The notes: generated from the sequence alone by a model not told the origin. A stretch of 42,518 nucleotides of DNA from an uncultured Lachnospiraceae bacterium (GCA_905234595.1 CAJOID010000007.1:1-42518), one strand, 5' to 3'; counted from the stretch's first letter, positions 7,007 to 15,982 are shown. A program made the numbers and translations.

Positions 7007-7537
7007 TTAAACGATCTCCACATGACACGCCTTCATCGCATCGAGGGCGGTACGATGGCTCTCCGGGGTCACTCCGGCGCAGCAGGATGCATCGACGCTC
7101 ACATGTGCATCCGGCAGAAATGCCTTGGTGAGCAGCGCATTACTGATCACGCAGATATCCGTACATATTCCGATCAGCTCAACCTGATCGCAGTCCGCAT
7201 ACTCTGAGCTGAGCAGCTGTCCGAGTTTGGAACTTCCGAATGTCACCTTATCTATGACCCTGGCCGGAGCCCCGGCTAAGGGCTTAAGCTCATCTATCAG
7301 TTCCCATCCCGGTGTGCCTTCTATACAATGAGGTACCGGCAGGTTCCTGCCCTCCTCACTGCCCATATAGTCGTCATGGTGGGTATCACGTGTAAATATC
7401 ACATCCGTCCCGTCATCCAAGGCAGCTTTCACTTTGGAGACCACATTCGGAATGATGGCGATCGCATCCTCGTTTCTAAGTGCTCCTGTGGTAAAATCAT
7501 TCTGCATATCCACTACTATCAACAGTTTTCTGCTCAT
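7007..7537 (-). CDS. pncA: Nicotinamidase / isochorismatase-family cysteine hydrolase
   Basis: The enzyme hydrolyses nicotinamide to nicotinate. The 176-aa protein has the family triad: Asp10 in LLIVVDMQNDF, Lys97 in VIDKVTFGS and Cys129 in GICTDICVISNA. DTHHDDY (residues 51-57) and the histidine in VPHC supply the likely metal ligands. The ribosome site AGGAGGGAG stands directly before ATG 7537. It is followed by pncB and preceded at 17 bases by the GerMN lipoprotein gene, so it may be read from further upstream. A different isochorismatase-family substrate is possible, but the pncB neighbour makes nicotinamide likely. Confidence 0.9.
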   Translation of the reverse strand: MSRKLLIVVDMQNDFTTGALRNEDAIAIIPNVVSKVKAALDDGTDVIFTRDTHHDDYMGSEEGRNLPVPHCIEGTPGWELIDELKPLAGAPARVIDKVTFGSSKLGQLLSSEYADCDQVELIGICTDICVISNALLTKAFLPDAHVSVDASCCAGVTPESHRTALDAMKACHVEIV

Positions 7538-7554
7538 AACTCCCTCCTGTATGC

Positions 7555-8550
7555 TTACTCTTCAACTATATCCAGATTACGGTCGAACTGGGTATTTAAG
7601 CTGACAGCCTCTCTGAACATCACATCCGAATCCGAATCGATCAGGAACTGAACCTTATTGACGGTACCCAGTTCCGCCAGTGAGTCCACGATCGAATAGA
7701 TGGCTACATCATTTGAAATATTGTCAACCGGAGAAAGAAAGGTGGAATCAAGGTTTACATAACACGTTCCGTCCTGAGTCGTGGCATTTATCAGTTTACA
7801 TGACGGATTCATCACGGGATGAGCATTCTCTCCCTCCAGCGGTCCGTTAATAAGCTGCTGCATGACCAGCTTATCCATGGGAATATTTCCCGAGTAGACC
7901 ACGGTTCTGTTCACTTTCACGAGACCGTCACCGGTTTCGTTGGCGAAGTACAGGGTCAGCTGTGTCCTCTCCTCCGCATTGATCTGCAGTCCCGCGTTAT
8001 CCACATATGCATCTGCGCTCATCGGTCCTATGACCATACCGGCCGAATCCAGCATCGGAGCCCCTTCTATAGTACCGCTCACGGCATCTATCCCGTTTAT
8101 CTGAGTGATGGTCCTCGTAGCGGCCGCCATGATCAGGGTCCTGTATATCACATCCAGAGACGTCAGATTCTCATTGAAATCAAGCACCACCTGGTTATCC
8201 ACAATACGAGCGGTCTTAAAACCGTTCTCGGCACGCAGCGGAGCACGGAGTGTAGCCTCAGGTGATGTGGCCAGAGCATCCGTGACGGCCCCAAGAAGCG
8301 CTTCCGTGGAATCATACGAACCTGCTTCTATCCCTGATGAAATCGGGGTAAGTCCGTCAATATCAGATGTTATATAATACACCTGTATATCTGTTCCTGT
8401 CCCGGCCGCATCCGGTCCACCCATGCCGCATCCGGACAGAGTGATACAGGCGAGGATCAGACTCAACACCCCGGCTAAATGTCGATTTATTCTGTTATGT
8501 AAACCTGTTCGGGTTTTTCGCGCTTTTTGCATTTTTTGCGTCTTCCCCAT
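7555..8550 (-). CDS. GerMN-domain lipoprotein
   Basis: The 331-aa product has a lipoprotein signal peptide with lipobox LSGC (Cys41) and two successive GerMN-type domains (roughly residues 60-185 and 195-325). The second carries the typical TLYFANETGDGLVKVNRTV and MDKLVMQQLINGP. GerMN domains occur in the spore protein GerM and in actinobacterial LpqB. Here the gene follows the histidine kinase by only 6 bases, so the protein is probably an extracellular partner or sensor for that kinase rather than a spore protein. The start is uncertain: ATG 8550 has a weak ribosome site and ATG 8532 has GGGGAAG upstream. Confidence 0.85.
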   Translation of the reverse strand: MGKTQKMQKARKTRTGLHNRINRHLAGVLSLILACITLSGCGMGGPDAAGTGTDIQVYYITSDIDGLTPISSGIEAGSYDSTEALLGAVTDALATSPEATLRAPLRAENGFKTARIVDNQVVLDFNENLTSLDVIYRTLIMAAATRTITQINGIDAVSGTIEGAPMLDSAGMVIGPMSADAYVDNAGLQINAEERTQLTLYFANETGDGLVKVNRTVVYSGNIPMDKLVMQQLINGPLEGENAHPVMNPSCKLINATTQDGTCYVNLDSTFLSPVDNISNDVAIYSIVDSLAELGTVNKVQFLIDSDSDVMFREAVSLNTQFDRNLDIVEE

Positions 8551-8556
8551 TTATCT

Positions 8557-10023
8557 TTATCCGGCAATATAAACCAATGGTATCCTGACCGTGAACTTCG
8601 TACCCTCGCCCTCAACGGAATCGACGGAGATCGAACCCCTGTGCATGAGTACGGCACTTCGCGTGATCGCCAGCCCCAGACCGGTACCTCCTATCTCGCG
8701 CGAATGAGACTTATCCACTCTGTAAAATCTCTCAAATATATGCCCCAGGCTCTCTTCCGGTATACCGATACCGGTATCCTGTACTTCCAATGTGAAGAAC
8801 TGATGATCGGCATCCAGCTTCACGCTCACCGATCCGTTGTCATCATTATACTTAATGGCGTTTTCTACCAGGTTCGTTATGATCTGGCTGAGCTTCACCT
8901 CATCCACCATCGCGCTGACCTGACGCATGGATACGAACTCCAGCTCCACATTCTTTTTACGTGCAATGGGACGCAGACGCCTGAGTACCAGCTCGATCAG
9001 GGCATTTATATCCACCTGCGAGATCGACAGTTCGGCGGCAGTCTTATCCATCTTGACCAGACTCAGCAGGTCGGATATTATCTGATTTTCACGATCGATT
9101 TCACGTGTTATGTCACCCATGAACTCCCTGTACAACTCGGCAGGGGCATCCTCCTGAACCAGCAGAGAATCGGCCAGCACCTTCATGCTGGTCATAGGCG
9201 TCTTCAGCTCATGAGACACGTTGGCCACGAATTCCTGTCTGGAATCGTCCAGCAGCTTCATTCTGGAGAACACGGTATTGAATGCTTCGGATATATGCTC
9301 CGTCTCTATATAATCCCTGACCATGACCGGATTGCTGGTATATCCTTCCTTGACATCGGATATGGCTGTTCCGAGCCTCTTCAGAGGCCGTGTCAGTATG
9401 AGACTTGCACAGAAAGCGATGACCAGCAGTACCACTGCTACCAGATAGTTGACCAGACGTGATATATCCTTGAGGCTGTCTGCCGTATTGAGAATGGTGT
9501 CGGACGAAACGGAGGTTAACATAACACCGCGAATCGCCGAGCCCGTACTTCCGTCATCGGATACGGTATTCTCAACGATGGGCATCGTTATCTCTATGTA
9601 TCCGTCTGTGTCATCATAATTGGATACCGTCTCACCCCGGAACGCTCTGATCACTTCCGGAGAGATCACGATCTTGTTCTGGGACATGCCGTATGTATCC
9701 TTGATCACTTTCAGATCCTGATCGATTATAAGAATACGACCGTTATATAAGTTGGATAACTGGGAAAGTTCAGCATCAATACTCTCTGAAGCATTGACCT
9801 GGAGATATTTATGAGTGATCAGATGATCGGATATGATATGCAGCTGATTGGTCACATCCGCGGTACGGATATCCACGGCTTTGCGGGTATAACTGTGCAG
9901 CAGGATATTACTCAGTATCATACAGGGGATCAGGCCTATGACAAAAATGATCACAAAGAGCCCCAGTTTCATACTTCTGAGAAACTTTATCCTGTCTTTG
10001 ATCCAGATCCGGACTCTTTTCAT
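8557..10023 (-). CDS. Two-component sensor histidine kinase
   Basis: This membrane kinase of 488 aa has a first transmembrane helix at ~17-38, an extracellular sensor part (~40-190), a second helix (~193-212), a HAMP linker (LTRPLKRLGTAISDVKEG), and a dimerization domain with the phospho-acceptor histidine in FVANVSHELKTPMTSMK. The ATPase domain shows NLVENAIKYND (N box), QDTGIGIPEE (G1), FERFYRVD (F) and GGTGLGLAI (G2). ATG 10023 overlaps the stop of the response regulator as ATGA, which favours it over a start 11 codons earlier. The order regulator, kinase, GerMN lipoprotein is tightly coupled. The stimulus is unknown; the build is of the PhoR/WalK/MtrB type. Confidence 0.93.
   Translation of the reverse strand: MKRVRIWIKDRIKFLRSMKLGLFVIIFVIGLIPCMILSNILLHSYTRKAVDIRTADVTNQLHIISDHLITHKYLQVNASESIDAELSQLSNLYNGRILIIDQDLKVIKDTYGMSQNKIVISPEVIRAFRGETVSNYDDTDGYIEITMPIVENTVSDDGSTGSAIRGVMLTSVSSDTILNTADSLKDISRLVNYLVAVVLLVIAFCASLILTRPLKRLGTAISDVKEGYTSNPVMVRDYIETEHISEAFNTVFSRMKLLDDSRQEFVANVSHELKTPMTSMKVLADSLLVQEDAPAELYREFMGDITREIDRENQIISDLLSLVKMDKTAAELSISQVDINALIELVLRRLRPIARKKNVELEFVSMRQVSAMVDEVKLSQIITNLVENAIKYNDDNGSVSVKLDADHQFFTLEVQDTGIGIPEESLGHIFERFYRVDKSHSREIGGTGLGLAITRSAVLMHRGSISVDSVEGEGTKFTVRIPLVYIAG
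9514..9524 (+). repeat. GGTTAACATAA motif, copy 4
   Basis: Exact 11-mer within the histidine kinase gene, where the coding strand reads ATG TTA ACC (Met-Leu-Thr in the extracellular part). Confidence 0.8.
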
Positions 10024-10724
10024 GCCAGATAATATCCTACGCCCCACTTGGTGCATACATAGGTGGGATCGCCGGGCTGCTGCTCGATCTTTTCACGCAG
10101 ACGTCTGATATGCACATCAACGGTACGTCCGTCACCGGGATAATCGCTGCCCCATACCATTCCGAGAAGCTTGTCTCTGGTAAATACCTGATTGGGATTG
10201 CGCATGAACAGCTCCAGCAGATCGAACTCCCTGGCCGTCAGATTCACCTCATTACCGCGCACATACGCCCTGCGGCCGGCTGTATCTATCTTCAGATCGC
10301 CGTGCTCTATGCTCGATACGTTCTGTATTACTTCCTGTATCTCTCCGGCCACGGATCTTCTGTGATCCACACGGCGCATGATCGCCTTGATCCTGGCTTT
10401 GACCTCCAGTATATTGAAAGGCTTGGTTATATAATCGTCCGCGCCGTACTCAAGGCCAAGGATCTTATCCATGTCCTCGCTCTTGGAGGTTAACATAACT
10501 ATGGGAACATCGGAGAAGGATCTTACTTCCTGGCAGACTTCATATCCGTTCATCTTGGGCAGCATCAGGTCCAGCAGGACTATATCGTACTTATTCTCAC
10601 GTATCAGAGCGAGCGCTTCCTCTCCGTCATAAGCACTGTCCACGGTCAGTCCGTCCTGCTCCAGCGAGAACTTCAGGCCCTTGACTATCAGTTTTTCATC
10701 ATCAACTACCAGAACTCTGCTCAT
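10020..10724 (-). CDS. Response regulator, OmpR/PhoB family
   Basis: The 234-aa cytosolic transcription factor has a receiver domain with the acidic pair Asp8-Asp9 (VLVVDDE), the phospho-acceptor Asp52 (IVLLDLMLP), Thr in VMLTSKS and the conserved Lys in DDYITKPF. A C-terminal winged helix follows (LTAREFDLLELFMRNPNQVFTR, then RTVDVHIRRLREKIE). It overlaps comEA upstream and the kinase downstream by 4 bases each (ATGA), so the three proteins are made together. All catalytic residues are present. Target genes are not visible from sequence. Confidence 0.96.
   Translation of the reverse strand: MSRVLVVDDEKLIVKGLKFSLEQDGLTVDSAYDGEEALALIRENKYDIVLLDLMLPKMNGYEVCQEVRSFSDVPIVMLTSKSEDMDKILGLEYGADDYITKPFNILEVKARIKAIMRRVDHRRSVAGEIQEVIQNVSSIEHGDLKIDTAGRRAYVRGNEVNLTAREFDLLELFMRNPNQVFTRDKLLGMVWGSDYPGDGRTVDVHIRRLREKIEQQPGDPTYVCTKWGVGYYLA
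10488..10498 (+). repeat. GGTTAACATAA motif, copy 5
   Basis: Exact 11-mer within the response regulator gene, where the coding strand reads ATG TTA ACC in the conserved VMLTS segment. The flanks match copy 4 as far as GGAGGTTAACATAAC. Confidence 0.8.
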
Positions 10725-11557
10725 TGTACCGTTATCTCATCCTTCATTTTATTAAAAGTGGAATCTCCTATGCCGGAGACGTTCTTTATATCTTCTATGG
10801 AGCCGAAAGCACCGTTCTGCTCTCTGTATGTGATGATGGCTTCCGCTCTGGTCGGCCCTATGCCGGTGATGGACGTGAGTGCCGTCACATCTGCGGTATT
10901 GATATTGATCCGCCCGTCCGAAGTACCTGATACGGCTGTCTCCGCAGAACTGCCCGTCGCAGTCCCCGTGCTTCCCGAACTGCCGGAGTACTCGATAGGT
11001 CCGGTCCCCGGTCCGGCTGATGCTTCTTCCATAGCCTCCGCTTCGGATTCTGTCGGGATCGTGATCTTCATCCCGTCGGTGATCTCCTGGGCGAGGTTTA
11101 CATAATCTGTCGCAGCCTCATCCGTAAAACCCGATGCCGCATCCACAGCGTTGAATATGCGGTCCCCCTGCTTCATCTCATACACACCCGGATCATTGAC
11201 GGCTCCGCAGACATGCACATAGACTACAGCAGGCAGGTCATACCCGGGTATCGGCACTTCGACAGTATCGGTCCCGGTCGGCCCCGTACCGCCGTCAGCT
11301 TCACTGTCCGGATCCGGATCATCTCCTTTGCCGTCTGCCTCAGACGCGGTTTCTTTTCCACCTGCTGCGTCTGCATCAGACATATCCGCATCCGTGTCCT
11401 CCCCGACACTCACTCTGTAGAGGCCGGAATCTTTAGCGGCACAGCCGCACATCAATGTCACACAGGCACATACAAGTCCTGCAGTCAGACAGATACGCCG
11501 GAACCTCAGGCGGCATATCTCCATTAAATAACATATGTATAGATATATATTGTCCAT
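10721..11557 (-). CDS. comEA: Competence protein ComEA, helix-hairpin-helix DNA receptor
   Basis: ComEA binds double-stranded DNA outside the membrane and feeds it to ComEC. The 278-aa protein has an N-terminal signal segment (~22-38) ending in a lipobox-like MCGC with Cys39, a low-complexity acidic Asp/Glu/Gly linker (~50-95), an SLBB domain (AVVYVHVCGAVNDPGVYEMKQG), a Gly/Ser/Thr linker, and C-terminal tandem helix-hairpin-helix motifs (ININTADVTALTSITGIGPTRAEAII, then IEDIKNVSGIGDSTF). Anchoring by lipid would be unusual, as Bacillus ComEA uses a membrane helix. The ribosome site AGAGGA precedes ATG 11557. The 4-base overlap with the response regulator suggests shared regulation. Confidence 0.92.
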   Translation of the reverse strand: MDNIYLYICYLMEICRLRFRRICLTAGLVCACVTLMCGCAAKDSGLYRVSVGEDTDADMSDADAAGGKETASEADGKGDDPDPDSEADGGTGPTGTDTVEVPIPGYDLPAVVYVHVCGAVNDPGVYEMKQGDRIFNAVDAASGFTDEAATDYVNLAQEITDGMKITIPTESEAEAMEEASAGPGTGPIEYSGSSGSTGTATGSSAETAVSGTSDGRININTADVTALTSITGIGPTRAEAIITYREQNGAFGSIEDIKNVSGIGDSTFNKMKDEITVQ

Positions 11558-11623
11558 AGCGTAGTCCTCTCATAAATCGTTTTTTAACGTCTCTATGAGG
11601 GAAGCCCCCTACGCTTATATCCG

Positions 11624-13234
11624 TCACTCTTCGGTCTCTTCTTCTATGATCTCATCCTCTTCTTCCACTTCTTCGGGGATGATGATTGTCTCCTCTGTCA
11701 CAGGCTCTCCGGTCACCTGCAGTTTCATCTGCTCGGAGAGTTTCTTCAGGCCTTCGTTCGCATCCGCACCGTCCCATACGGAAGCAAAGAGCATCTCCAG
11801 ATTGACCCAGTAATTACTGGTCTCGAGCATCTTGGGCAGAGGAACAGAGTCCTCATACTCCTGTGCGAAGATCTGAAGTTCGTCATTATGCTCGCCGTAG
11901 TCCGCATTCTTCAGCACGGATACTTTGCCGGTCCAGTCATACAGCGTATCTGCCGCGCCGGTGCTCAGGAAGTATGCGAAATCATTCGCTTCGGACTTAT
12001 GCGATGAATATCCGTTCACCACTATGGCATCCGTGACCGACATTGATCTGCCGGATGCATTCTCGCTGATATCGGGCAGAGCCGTGAATCTGTACTCGTA
12101 ATCCATATCACCCTCATCACGCGCCGTAGCCAGTGCCCTGACCGCATCCGACGTAACGATGGTCATAAGTATGCGTCCGAATTCGAAGTCCTCGATGACT
12201 CCGCCGTAACTGACATCATCCGTACTGATCGAGAAGAACTGATTCAGCTTCTGATATGTGGTCAGACCCTTGATCGCATCCTCGTTATAGATATCGATCT
12301 GTCCCGGATCGTCACCGTAGCGTCCGCCTACATCTATCGAATCTCCTATGAAGAAATAGTTATAGAAGATATCCGTAACGGCCCACTTGAATATCGTATC
12401 AACCCCTTCGGGAGCATCGAAATCATTGGACAGTACCAGCAGGTCATCTATAGTGGCCGGGATATGCTCCTCAACATAGGCTGTCACATCCTCATCCGAG
12501 ACCATGGATGAGATCTTCTCCTGAAGTTCCGCTTCCTGTCTGGCCTTCTCTTCCTCTTCGGCCTTCTTCTCCTCCTCGGTCTTGGACGTATCGGAGGTCT
12601 TGGAGCTGTTCGTCGTCTGTGACTGAGTTGCGGAACTCTCCTCGGCTGCCTTTTCCTCCTCGGCCAGCTGTGCACGGATCTCGGCTTCCAGAGTATTTCT
12701 GGCCCACTGTTCCAGATATGTGTAGTTATAGCACATAGCCGAACATTCCATGAACATCGGATATGCTACAAGCTCGTCTTTATAAGTGACGGCGTTGATC
12801 GCCGTTTGTGAGAAAACACTTGTTATATCAACATCATCCGGAGGTGTGACAGGCTCCGCAAGTCCGGCCAGATGTGCCTTTTCCAGAGTATCCGAGGTAG
12901 CTATGAACAGATCCGGCAACTCTTCATCGGTCATCGAGACTGCCGATATACCCTCAAGATAATCACGTCCCGACACCAGTACCGGCACTACACGGATCTC
13001 ACCCTTGACCGAACTGTAGTTGACGGCTTCGGTATTCAGATAATCCGTCAGGCTCTCATCCGTATACCACAGATATATGGTGTCCTTGCCGATAGCATAC
13101 GAAGCAGCAGGTTCATCGTTCTCCTCCGGCTCCGGATATCGTATATCAAGTCCGCTTAAGCCTATCGCTGTCACCCCGCCCAGCAGAGCCAGAGTGACCA
13201 CTATGGCTATGAGTCGTCTTCTGATGCTGTGCAA
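11624..13234 (-). CDS. Extracellular solute-binding protein (ABC-transporter type) with coiled-coil insert
   Basis: The 536-aa protein has an N-terminal signal or anchor (residues 5-28, no lipobox cysteine) and a periplasmic-binding-protein fold of the sugar-binding family: TIYLWYTDESL, VVPVLVSGRDYLE, LPDLFIATSDTLEKAHLAGL, then AYPMFMECSAMCYNYTYLEQW and, late, FSIGRILMT-like and NYWVNLEML segments. A Lys/Glu/Ala/Gln-rich, probably coiled-coil insert (~180-245) splits the fold, and the last ~25 residues are almost all Glu, Ile and Asp. No permease or ATPase gene is adjacent. TTG 13234 is used as start because GGAGG lies 8 bases upstream, inside the last codons of argD, so the two are translationally linked. 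The ligand is unknown. Confidence 0.75.
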   Translation of the reverse strand: MHSIRRRLIAIVVTLALLGGVTAIGLSGLDIRYPEPEENDEPAASYAIGKDTIYLWYTDESLTDYLNTEAVNYSSVKGEIRVVPVLVSGRDYLEGISAVSMTDEELPDLFIATSDTLEKAHLAGLAEPVTPPDDVDITSVFSQTAINAVTYKDELVAYPMFMECSAMCYNYTYLEQWARNTLEAEIRAQLAEEEKAAEESSATQSQTTNSSKTSDTSKTEEEKKAEEEEKARQEAELQEKISSMVSDEDVTAYVEEHIPATIDDLLVLSNDFDAPEGVDTIFKWAVTDIFYNYFFIGDSIDVGGRYGDDPGQIDIYNEDAIKGLTTYQKLNQFFSISTDDVSYGGVIEDFEFGRILMTIVTSDAVRALATARDEGDMDYEYRFTALPDISENASGRSMSVTDAIVVNGYSSHKSEANDFAYFLSTGAADTLYDWTGKVSVLKNADYGEHNDELQIFAQEYEDSVPLPKMLETSNYWVNLEMLFASVWDGADANEGLKKLSEQMKLQVTGEPVTEETIIIPEEVEEEDEIIEEETEE

Positions 13235-14428
13235 TTAAGCTTCCTCCAATGCCTGAGTCAGTATATCGATCATCCGGTCAACATGCTCCTTCTCTATGAT
13301 GAGCGGTGGAACGAATCTGATGATATCCGGGCCTGCATTGATGAGTATCAGTCCCTTCGATACGGCTTTGTTGATGATATCCCCTACCGGGCGGTCGCAC
13401 TTAAGCCCCTGCATGAGACCGGTACCCCGTCTCTCGGTAATGAGATCAAATCTGTCTGCCAGCTCATTAAGCCTGCTCTCCAGATATGGAGCCGTCTCGC
13501 GGACATGATCGACTATGCCGTCGCGCTCATATATCTCCAGAACACGGGCAACAGCCGCACAGGCCAGAGGATTGCCGCCGTAGGTAGTCCCGTGGTCTCC
13601 GGCAACCAGTGAATTCTGTGCCACTTTCTCGGTCATCATGAATGCTCCCACCGGTACACCGCAGCCGAGAGCCTTGGCGCTCGTCATGATATCGGGTTTA
13701 ACCCCGAACTGCTGCCATGCATACATATATCCGGTACGGCCCATACCGCACTGTATCTCATCGAGAATGAGCAGTATGTCTTTCTCATCGCAGAGTGTAC
13801 GTATCTGTCTGAGGAACTCTGCCTCGGCAGGTATCAGACCGCCCTCACCCTGCACTGTCTCAAGGATGATGGCACAGGTCTTATCATTTACCTGGCTGAG
13901 CACGGAATCATAGTCGTTGAGCCGTGCAAACCTGATATTGCCGATCATCGGTTCAAAGGCCTCACGATAGTGGGGATTACCCGTAACCGACAATGCTCCG
14001 AAAGTCCGGCCGTGGAATGAATGCTCCATGGCGATGATCTCATGACCGGTATGTCCGTCACGTGTATAGGCATATTTACGTGCTGCCTTCAGTGCGCCTT
14101 CTACGGCTTCGGCACCGGAATTGGTGAAGAACACCCTGTCCATGCCGCTGGCGGCCTTGATCCTGCGGGCAGCCTCTACGGCAGGCACGTTGTAGTAATA
14201 GTTGGATGTATGGATCAGCTTATCTATCTGGTCCTTGAGCGCCTCATCGTATCCGGGATAGTGATATCCCAGTGCAAATACGGCTATACCCGATACGAAA
14301 TCCAGATATTCACGGCCTTCGAGGTCATAGAGATGTACACCCTCTCCTCTGTCGAGTACTATCTGGAATCTGTTATATGTATGCAGCAGATCCTGCTCTG
14401 CCTGTGATATATATTCCTGCATATTCAT
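13235..14428 (-). CDS. argD: Acetylornithine aminotransferase
   Basis: ArgD transfers an amino group from glutamate to N-acetylglutamate semialdehyde in arginine synthesis. The 397-aa sequence shows the class III aminotransferase pattern: YLDFVSGIAVFALGY, FFTNSGAEAVEGALKAARKYA, EHSFHGRTFGALS, LILDEIQCGMGRTG, the cofactor-binding lysine near residue 252 in TSAKALGCGVPVGAF and HGTTYGGNPLACAAV. It follows argB with a 26-base gap. The gene ends where the solute-binding-protein gene begins. Length and motifs are normal, so it should be functional. Confidence 0.95.
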   Translation of the reverse strand: MNMQEYISQAEQDLLHTYNRFQIVLDRGEGVHLYDLEGREYLDFVSGIAVFALGYHYPGYDEALKDQIDKLIHTSNYYYNVPAVEAARRIKAASGMDRVFFTNSGAEAVEGALKAARKYAYTRDGHTGHEIIAMEHSFHGRTFGALSVTGNPHYREAFEPMIGNIRFARLNDYDSVLSQVNDKTCAIILETVQGEGGLIPAEAEFLRQIRTLCDEKDILLILDEIQCGMGRTGYMYAWQQFGVKPDIMTSAKALGCGVPVGAFMMTEKVAQNSLVAGDHGTTYGGNPLACAAVARVLEIYERDGIVDHVRETAPYLESRLNELADRFDLITERRGTGLMQGLKCDRPVGDIINKAVSKGLILINAGPDIIRFVPPLIIEKEHVDRMIDILTQALEEA

Positions 14429-14443
14429 GGATCATTCTCCTTG

Positions 14444-14454
14444 TTATGTTAACC
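14444..14454 (-). repeat. GGTTAACATAA motif, copy 6
   Basis: Exact 11-mer on the minus strand, just after the argB coding sequence in the short gap before argD. The extended match GAGGTTAACATAAC resembles copies 4 and 5. Confidence 0.8.
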
Positions 14455-15336
14455 TCATTCGGAATCCTTGATGATAGCCGTTCCGATCCCTTCATCGGTA
14501 AATATCTCCAACAGCAGACAGTGAGGCAGTCTGCCGTCCAGGATATGGACATTGTTGACACCGGCTCTGATCGCATCGGTGCAGTTGTTGAGCTTCGGCA
14601 GCATGCCTCCGCCTATCCATCCTTCTTCGATCAGCCTGTCTACCTGATCGGCGGTTATCCTGGAGATAAAAGTGGATTTATCGTTTATGTCCTTATACAG
14701 GCCTTCCACATCCGTCAGGAACGCCAGTTTATTGGCTCCTACGGCTTTTGCGACAGCACACGCCGCATCATCGGCGTTGATATTATATGTATCGAAATTC
14801 TCGTCTATACCTATGGGTGCCACTATCGGCAGAAAGTCTTTCTCAAGGAGGTCAAAGAGGATCTTGGGATCCACATCGGTCACTTCACCGACATATCCTA
14901 TGTCCTGTCCGTCGGAATACTTCTTAGTGACCTTGAGCAGGCCGCCGTCCTTGCCGCTGATACCGACTGCCCTGACTCCGAGTTCCTCGACCATGCGTAC
15001 CAGGTTCTTATTAACCTTGCCCAGTACCATCTCGGCTATCTCCATAGTCTCGGCATCCGTTACCCTGAGGCCGTTTACGAACTCGCTCTCCTTGCCGACC
15101 TTGCCGACCCAGCGGCTGATTTCCTTGCCGCCTCCATGTACTATGATAGGTTTGAAGCCTACCAGTTTGAGCAGGGTAACATCCTTGATCACGTTGTGCT
15201 GCAGTTCCTCGTTGCTCATGGCCGATCCGCCGTATTTGACCACGATGATCTTGCGGTTGAACTCCTGTATATAAGGCAGAGCTTCGATCAGGGTCTCGGC
15301 TTTTGCCGTGATAATATCCATTTCCTTGTTATTCAT
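14455..15336 (-). CDS. argB: Acetylglutamate kinase
   Basis: ArgB phosphorylates N-acetylglutamate, the second step of arginine synthesis and the usual point of arginine feedback. The 293-aa protein has the amino-acid-kinase motifs [80 protein letters not shown] and [14 protein letters not shown] 15336 is preceded by GAGGG; the in-frame TTG four codons earlier lies inside that ribosome site. An N-terminal helix before the catalytic core (residues ~5-25) is of the type found in arginine-sensitive hexameric enzymes, so feedback inhibition is likely. Confidence 0.95.
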   Translation of the reverse strand: MNNKEMDIITAKAETLIEALPYIQEFNRKIIVVKYGGSAMSNEELQHNVIKDVTLLKLVGFKPIIVHGGGKEISRWVGKVGKESEFVNGLRVTDAETMEIAEMVLGKVNKNLVRMVEELGVRAVGISGKDGGLLKVTKKYSDGQDIGYVGEVTDVDPKILFDLLEKDFLPIVAPIGIDENFDTYNINADDAACAVAKAVGANKLAFLTDVEGLYKDINDKSTFISRITADQVDRLIEEGWIGGGMLPKLNNCTDAIRAGVNNVHILDGRLPHCLLLEIFTDEGIGTAIIKDSE

Positions 15337-15372
15337 CTTTTCCCTCAATTCCGTATATGTGATGATGCGGCA

Positions 15373-15819
15373 TCATGCATTAAACGCCGCTATATTGGCT
15401 TCGTTAAGTGTGAAATCGTAGTAGTTTAAGTCTTCACGTCTGACCCATCCGATCTCTCTCCAGAAGGCATTGCCCACATCGTTACGTGTAAAAGCTATGA
15501 GTGAGACCTTGTTGATATTCTCCTTCTTCAGAGCTTCCATGCAATAGACGACCATGGACTTGCCGATCCCTCGTCGTCGGTATGCCTCATGCACGCATAC
15601 GTGATACAGGCAGCCCCGCCGTCCGTCGTGACCGCATAATATGGCGCCGACTATCGCGCCGTCCTCGACTGCCACTACCGAGGTGTCCGGGTTACGCTTA
15701 AGGAAACGCTCAACTCCCTCGTAAGAGTCATCGATACTGCGTATCGCGAACCCGTGTATACTCATCCACAGTTCCTTGACCTGTGAATAATCGCTTATCT
15801 CCATCTTACGTATCTGCAC
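15373..15819 (-). CDS. GNAT-family N-acetyltransferase
   Basis: The 148-aa protein has the acetyl-CoA-binding motif A (YHVCVHEAYRRRGIGKSMV) and the motif B region with VSLIAFTRNDVGNAFWREIGW. It is the first gene of the minus-strand arg unit (37 bases before argB), so it is presumably expressed with arginine synthesis. It could supply N-acetylglutamate as a short ArgA-like enzyme, but single-domain GNATs have many substrates and nothing here proves it. The start is GTG 15819 with GGGAG upstream; a Met at codon 6 is the alternative. Confidence 0.85.
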   Translation of the reverse strand: MQIRKMEISDYSQVKELWMSIHGFAIRSIDDSYEGVERFLKRNPDTSVVAVEDGAIVGAILCGHDGRRGCLYHVCVHEAYRRRGIGKSMVVYCMEALKKENINKVSLIAFTRNDVGNAFWREIGWVRREDLNYYDFTLNEANIAAFNA

Positions 15820-15869
15820 GTTTTTCTCCCAAATCCTTTATATCCTATTAAAAAGCCTAAAGATTAATA

Positions 15870-15882
15870 TATCGTATTTATG
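15870..15882. promoter_or_regulatory. Candidate arginine-repressor site before the GNAT-argB-argD unit
   Basis: The minus strand reads CATAAATACGATA, 12 of 13 identical to the palindrome core at the argG promoter. A further CATAAATA lies at 15896-15903 in the same orientation. Two half-site-like repeats in front of the divergent arg unit suggest cooperative ArgR binding; this is inferred. Confidence 0.45.
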
Positions 15883-15982
15883 CTCAAACAACAAGTATTT
15901 ATGGCGTTTTCGGGCGTTTAAAAGTACATAACATTCTTGCGTCCCAAGGCGGTATTGTTGTATATTTATCCATAGCGTATTT

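Noticed and set aside
11558-11623. Weak inverted repeat in the comEA leader
   Set aside because: Pairing is short and interrupted, so it is not reported as a terminator or regulator.
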